A stretch of DNA of 20,000 nt from Chrysomallon squamiferum (taxonomy: Eukaryota > Mollusca > Gastropoda > Neomphalida > Peltospiridae), in the NCBI GenBank assembly GCA_012295275.1, contig CM022675.1:10797016-10817015 (forward strand), read 5' to 3'. The notes below the pieces were generated by a model, which saw nothing but the letters and a program-made list of their open reading frames with translations, had not been told where the DNA came from and did not search any database. This document shows, piece after piece, positions 19,563-20,000 of this stretch. Position 1 is the stretch's first letter; the number at the start of each line of letters is the position of its first letter. The translations under genes were made by a program, and so were the position numbers.

Positions 19563-20000
19563 TAAATGTGATAAGTATACAATATTGTTTCATTTATCAG
19601 TATTATCTTTCTCTCTTTCACGGCAGATAAATTATTATAAGCAGAAACCAGCAAGATTATCTATAAACATGATTATATTCGACTAAACAGACAAACAAAC
19701 AAATGATTAAACAAACGAATAAACAAACAAACAAAGAAGCAAACAAACAAACAAATGAATAAATAGGTCAGGAGAGGTGTTGGACAAATGCATAAACTAA
19801 TTTTTAGAATCCAACATTTTTAAAACTAAACTTACCACAAAAACAGTTATAAATTATTAAAATAAATTATAATTTAGCGATATTTGAAAGGAAAAAAAAT
19901 GCGTATAGTGAAACAGATGTATAAACATTATAATTAAAATAAATTAAAATAAGAAATCAGTATTCACATAAATGAATAAAATTACAATATATATAAATAA
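19563..20000. repeat. (CAAA)n degenerate array and AT-rich DNA to the edge
   Basis: ACAA/CAAA units with ATGA variants run over 19684-19765. The remainder is AT-rich with several AATAAA strings and no coding frame. Confidence 0.85.

Noticed and set aside
19118-19654. 178-codon minus-strand frame with Y/I runs and a proline-rich part
   Set aside because: The Y/I runs come from AAT repeats and the proline part from the G-rich quadruplex tract. No domain is present.

Overview
The window looks like a piece of an AT-rich animal nuclear genome, most likely a mollusc and possibly a cephalopod. That placement is an inference from genome texture. There are very long pure dinucleotide arrays, mixed trinucleotide arrays (TAC, TAG, AAT, CAA, GTT), many A- and T-runs, and short foldback elements with a CAAGGGAGACAACC-type end, a kind of end I associate with molluscan repeats from memory. 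Nothing bacterial is present: there are no dense genes, no operons and no Shine-Dalgarno-spaced starts. No gene can be named with confidence. Most long open frames in the window are translations of microsatellites.

Layout. 1-245 is a CpG-rich unique segment. 388-487 is a CAG/CAA/CAT mosaic, followed at 511-786 by a short terminal-inverted-repeat element that resembles a non-autonomous hAT transposon. 980-1925 is a 465-bp (CT)n/(GTCT)n array fused to a TAC-type mosaic. 1945-2420 and 2880-3230 are unique islands. 3231-4640 is mostly trinucleotide and T-rich sequence. 4641-5280 is unique and contains a long inverted repeat. 5310-6110 is AC, TA/CATA and poly-A sequence. 6120-6414 is the best promoter-plus-first-exon candidate. 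6415-9600 alternates simple repeats with three unique islands that each carry a perfect TGACGTCA. 9607-10537 holds an 87-unit (AG)n array and a CT/AG inverted microsatellite pair, and exon-like open frames lie at 9971-10148 and 10602-10755. 10784-10837 can fold like a tRNA that lacks a D-arm. 10953-15700 is again mainly repeats and AT-rich unique DNA, with a compact foldback at 13173-13255. 15712-16028 combines a (CT)n array, a C-rich tract, a strong splice-acceptor-like junction and two coding-like frames out of register with each other. 16030-20000 contains more mosaics, a GC-richer island with several open frames (18780-19060), a very strong G-quadruplex motif (19209-19254) and AAT arrays.

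How the parts relate. If there are genes here, the window samples single exons inside large introns or intergenic DNA, so nothing can be said about genes acting together. The signals most worth following are the hAT-like element, the foldback elements, the opposed CT/AG arrays that would form a long hairpin in RNA, the G-quadruplex, the frame-broken exon candidate near 15.8-16.0 kb, and the repeated cAMP-response-type sites in the unique islands.
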